Shown: piece by piece, positions 60,101 through 64,000 of the stretch | Position numbering within the stretch: position 1 is the first letter of the stretch | Layout of the letters: every line of letters starts with the position of its first letter | Source: Gongronella butleri | Taxonomy: Eukaryota > Mucoromycota > Mucoromycetes > Mucorales > Cunninghamellaceae | Reading direction: 5' to 3' | Assembly: GCA_025201375.1 (NCBI GenBank) | Contig: JAIWZP010000067.1 | Span: 1 to 64,000, forward strand | DNA: 64,000 nucleotides | Notes under the pieces: generated by a model | What the model was told of the DNA's origin: nothing | The model's database searches: none | What the model saw: the letters and a program-made list of their open reading frames with translations, nothing else | Program-made: the position numbers and the translations under genes

Positions 60101-61550
60101 CAGAATGGCGGCGACGAAAAATAAAAAAAAAGCAGCGACCAGAGAAGATCTTTTACAAACATGTGACAGTGCGCGGCCCTTGTTGACGCGCCTGATCGGA
60201 AGCGCCCTTTTTGCTGGCCCCGTAATGCGTTTGCGCATCCGAGAACGACAGAGATGAAGGAGAAAAGAAGCATGGAATGCATCTCATCATCTTTATTCAG
60301 CGAAAAGCGTGAGTATCCGACTTTTTTTCTTTCCAAGCCGTACATTTTGTTCAATGAGGGAGAGACATTGGACAACAAAAGAGTGCGTGTTTGTGCGTGT
60401 GTCCACTCACTCCTGAGCCTCGCGATTAAAAAAAAAAAAAAAAAGAAAAAAAATGAGCGATTTCTCCCCGCTCTCCCCCCCCCACGCCTCCTCGTCTCAT
60501 CCAAAACGCTGGATCTGGTACATCCTGCAATGTCTGCAGCTCCGACGTTTGTTTTTTTTGGACATCCGTCTTCTGGAGGTTATCAATTGCAAACAAGGAA
60601 ATCAATACGGAACATGAAATCCATCCTCAAGCACGGATCTGTGCCTATTTTTGATCACTTTTTTTTTTCCTTTGCATGTCAAGTTAGGGGGGCAGGGCGC
60701 TATGTAAGGAAGGGAGATGACAAAAGTGAGCGAGGAGAAGGAATTAAGGCGCGTGTGGAGCGCGAAAATCATAAAATCACACAAAGCAAGCATACCCACA
60801 CACGCACACTCTCACACACTCTCACACACAACGCACACACTCACACACAAGCAGTTAAATAGTGAGCCGTCGAAATGAAGTCGTTCCCTGGGAAATTAGA
60901 TCATATTGTTCCATGGAAAAGGGGGGCTGTCCCTTTTTTTTTTCTCATTGCAATGCCGCACGCGTGATTGGTAAGCGATCAGGGCCAACGTACCATGTTG
61001 ACGGGTGAGCAAAAAAAAAAAAAAAAAAAGCCAGGGCCATCCACAGCCACGGCAAAGGCTGACGCGCGTGTCAGGTTCTTTTTGTGCAATGGCACTTTAG
61101 CAGAGATGCAAAGCTTTATCGAGACGAATGAGGGAGGGACGCGCGAACGCGCGCCTCGTTTCGCGCGGCTTTGGCGTCGCACTGACAGGCCAGAGCACAG
61201 ATGGACCGCCGTAAAAGACGAAATAACAAAAAAAGGGTCCAATGAGAGCCAGGAGCCAAACAAATAAAAAAAAGGGGGGGGACAAAAGAGAGAGAGGGGG
61301 GAGTATTGGAAGGGGGTGTGAGGGTTGGGGGGGAGGCAAGGTGATCAACCTAAAACCTTGAATGGATTTAAGCTACTCAGTTTTGCCCACGCCATTGGTA
61401 ACCCGTTCCTAATCGTCCAAATATCCATATAATACATTTTGCTTTTATTTTTATAGACAAGCCTGCTTCTCTTTCCGATTACCTCTCCTTCCTCTTCTTC
61501 TTCTTTCCTCTTTCTTTTTCATTCATTCACTTGAAAAAAAAGCTCGTTTC
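57152..61550. other. Long gene-poor interval before the velvet gene
   Basis: No gene supported over 4.4 kb. Features seen: TACAGTA/TACTGTA heptamers to about 57930, a (CA)n tract near 58706-58722, poly-C near 58851-58861, A/T homopolymers, and a (CA)n-rich tract at about 60794-60852. Open frames lack motifs and splice-consistent partners. The last 100 bp are a pyrimidine-rich leader typical of the 5' flanks here. Confidence 0.5.
60794..60852. repeat. (CA)n-rich microsatellite
   Basis: ACACAC/CTCACACA repeats over about 60 bp, imperfect. A shorter CA tract is at 58706-58722 and an AG tract at 23069-23096. Confidence 0.8.
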
Positions 61551-63602
61551 ATGACGTTCACGACGCCCACGTCCTCGTCGGACGATTGGAACGCTTCCGC
61601 GGCCGCCACTGCGCCTGCCTCCGATGCAGCAGCATCGTAAGTTCCGCAAAGCCGCAATAAAACAACTGGCGACAACGAGAAAAGGCTAGAATATTCATCG
61701 ATATTTCCCTTTTTGCTCCGCATTTGCCCATCTTTTAGTCCCAAATATCGCCTTGTAATTCGACAGCAGCCTGAGAAAGCACGATTATGCAGCTACAAAG
61801 AACGAGGTAAGAAAAAAACAAAAGACAAGCGTATGACAAGCCGCGTCGCGCAAAGAAAAAAACAAGAAAAGAAAAAAACAGCCGTCTATCGATCAGCTTA
61901 AGGCTTGTACGACGACGCAGCCTCATGCACCAGCATGCTGACTTGATCTTTGCGTGCCGCAAGTCGATAGGCGTCCATTGGATCCACCACCAATCATCCA
62001 ATTGTTCACAAATCAGAGGTAAAAAAAAAAAAAAAGAAAACGAGAAAAAAAAGAAAAAGACGCGTCGTTTTGTCCTTTTCGACGCACGTGCGCGTATTGC
62101 TCGCGCTATGCACCCCTCCTCATTTGCGCTCTTGCTCAATTGCTATTTGTTTTATAGCGAGCATAGCTACTCGCGCTTCTTTTTGTACGCGAGCCTCGTC
62201 GACAAGGACGGCGACGTTGATTTGACATTGCGAGATCATTCAAGGACAACAGCAGGCATGGTCGTTCAATCGCTGCATAAATTAAAAGACATGAATGATC
62301 AAGGTACGCGCGCGTTCTCGCTCCCCCTCCTTGATTTCCGTACATGGAAGAAGCCACGGCATGGCCCCCTTTTTTTCTTTCTTTCGTTTTTTTTACCTTT
62401 CCTCCTTTCCTATGATAGATGGCACCTTTTTTGTCTTTTCCGACGTCAGTGTACGGCTGGAAGGTTACTTTCGATTAAGGTTCACGCTGTTTGAAATCAG
62501 TGGGTAAAACGTCAAAAGAAAAAACACGGCGTGTTCAAGGACGCGTCGCCAGCTCACGATGACAATTGGTCATTTTTTCTCTCTCTCCCTCCTCGCTATG
62601 CATGTTCCAGTTTGACGACGCACCGACGATGCTCCGTTCTATCCGATATCTTTCAAGTTTATTCTCCAAAAAGTAAGTATCCGAGGCATCCATTTTTTTT
62701 TGGTTGTGTATCTATTGCTTTGTCTACAAGGCTCATTTGTCTTTTCTCTCATTCTTCACTCACGACAAATGAAAAGCCTTCCCGGGAATGTCAGGTACAT
62801 CGCAAATGATTGTTTTTGGCCAATATTTTCCTAATTGTGCTTCTAAATGGCAATTTAGAATCCACGCCGTTGACGCAGTTCCTTTCAAAACAAGGATTGC
62901 ACATCCGGATACGCAAGACGACCAAGACACATGCGGATTCTCCGCCCAGGTGAGCCTTTTTTTTTTTTTCCTCCCTTCATTCTTTCCATGTTTCCATGTT
63001 CTTGGATTCCCTATCTCCGCGCAAACGCGCTTTCCGATCAGATTCTTCCCCCTTTTTTTTTTTTGGTTCATTCTTTTTTATTTTATCCCCCCTGGGTTTT
63101 CTTTCGTTCCGATGATAATGGCACCACACATTTCTGCATTGAGCCCACGGTCACACTGACGCGATTTTTATCTTTTTTTTTTAAAAGTAGCAAAAGAAGA
63201 AAAATGCAAGTTGAGTTCCCAGAATGGAAAGTGTATCATCCACCATCGTCGACGGCCGCGTCGGCGCCGCACGCGGCAGATCATATTCACCATCCGCACC
63301 ATTCGCATCATTCGCATCATTCGCACGCCCAGCACGCCCAGCACCACGCTTTCGCACCATCGTCACATCCACAAGTGACTACAGCCGTGGCATCTTCAAG
63401 CACGCCACCCAAGCAATGCATCCAATCCATCATGTCTGTAAAAAATATATTGATTTCACCAAGCCAGCATCAAGACGATCCGCCTCCACCGCGACTGGCG
63501 CCCCTGCCGCTCCCTGTACCATCATTTACACAGCCAAGCCCGCCCCCATTGGACGCGTCTGGTCCCCCCATCTCCAGATCCTATTACCCGCCATCGCGCT
63601 GA
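61551..63602 (+). CDS. Velvet-domain transcription regulator (VelB/VosA type)
   Basis: Velvet proteins are fungal DNA-binding regulators of development and secondary metabolism with an NF-kB-like fold. Nine exons (61551-61636, 61739-61806, 61964-62018, 62158-62303, 62419-62503, 62611-62672, 62777-62794, 62859-62949, 63188-63602) give 341 residues. The domain starts at YRLVIRQQPEKARLCSYKER and continues VDRRPLDPPPIIQL, FFLYASLVD, TTAGMVVQSLHKLKD, GTFFVFSDVSVRLEGYFRLRF and SVLSDIFQVYSPK, then the micro-exon FPGMS, then STPLTQFLSKQGLHIRIRK. A basic KRRK follows, then a His-rich stretch and a Pro-rich tail. Exon 3 uses the acceptor GCCGCAAG; nearer AGs do not give the VDRRP motif. Which velvet paralogue it is cannot be told. 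Confidence 0.92.
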
Positions 63603-64000
63603 CACTCATTTCCGGGGCGTCACACTTCCCTTTTTTTTTTTTCGTTCATTGCAAAAAAAAAAAAAGTCATTGAAACGCAAACAAAGAATAATAAACTGAT
63701 GACTTTTTGTGTAAAACCCCCCGTCTTTAGAGGCAATGCGCGCCCTTTTTTTTTTTTTTGTAAATGGGAGCCAAGCTCGAGAAACACGTACTTCCAGTGT
63801 GCGTGCATGAGCGGCCAAGACTATAAAAAATGGGCAACGCGCGCGCGTTTCATTCTGCATGCACCATAAACATTGGCCATCCAGTGTGACATGATGCAGA
63901 AATCGGCCGACATATCGTCACGAACAGCTAATTGGGGGGAGGGAGGACAAGGAACCGCCATGACGGGTCATCACCCAGGCACATTTATTGAACCGGGTGC
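63603..64000. other. 3' flank of the velvet gene
   Basis: Contains A/T homopolymers (63630-63665, 63745-63760) and no recognised gene up to the window edge. Confidence 0.5.

Overview
This window is nuclear DNA from an early-diverging fungus, most likely a mucoralean zygomycete (Mucoromycota). That assignment is inference. It rests on intron-dense protein genes with short GT-AG introns (about 50-160 bp) full of A or T homopolymers, and on a gene set pairing fungal velvet and zinc-finger factors with genes rare in Dikarya: an ADCY10-type soluble adenylyl cyclase, a Rap GTPase-activating protein and a Fanzor nuclease. No rRNA, tRNA or CRISPR array was recognised. Exon coordinates come from hand-reading splice sites, codon phase and family motifs, so single junctions may be off even where the gene call is secure.

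Layout. 1-5005 (-): soluble adenylyl cyclase, cut by the left edge. 6470-8140: a satellite-like array of about 495-bp units. 8334-10864 (-): amino acid permease. 10.7-18.3 kb: a decayed region with a ruined C2H2 zinc-finger gene, a duplicated exon-intron module, an inverted dispersed repeat, and a 0.9-kb duplication carrying a dead copy of permease exon 1. 18363-21870 (+): RapGAP. 23533-24952 (+): integrase-type H2C2 zinc-finger protein. 26887-32260 (-): phospholipase D (PX-PH-HKD-HKD). 32.7-37.7 kb: AT-rich island with a 1.2-kb repeat and a small zinc-finger gene. 37773-41089 (-): SulP/STAS anion transporter. 43161-47783 (+): Fanzor. 48024-48823 (+): DNAJC12-like J protein. 48947-52190 (-): p115/Uso1 tether. 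52.2-58 kb: second AT-rich island with two 1-kb foldback elements flanked by TA. 61551-63602 (+): velvet factor.

The genes do not form one pathway, but several belong to signalling and membrane traffic (cAMP, Rap GTPase control, phosphatidic acid, ER-Golgi tethering, velvet regulation).

The most notable item is the Fanzor, a eukaryotic relative of TnpB RNA-guided nucleases. It reads as a 1388-residue protein over six exons with the RuvC residues and zinc finger apparently intact and a roughly 290-residue alanine-rich insert. Second are two palindromic elements with mariner-type ends. One lies inside a repeat whose unfilled relative is also in the window, so the insertion point can be read directly. 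Both islands are also peppered with TACAGTA/TACTGTA, the form expected of mariner-type excision footprints.
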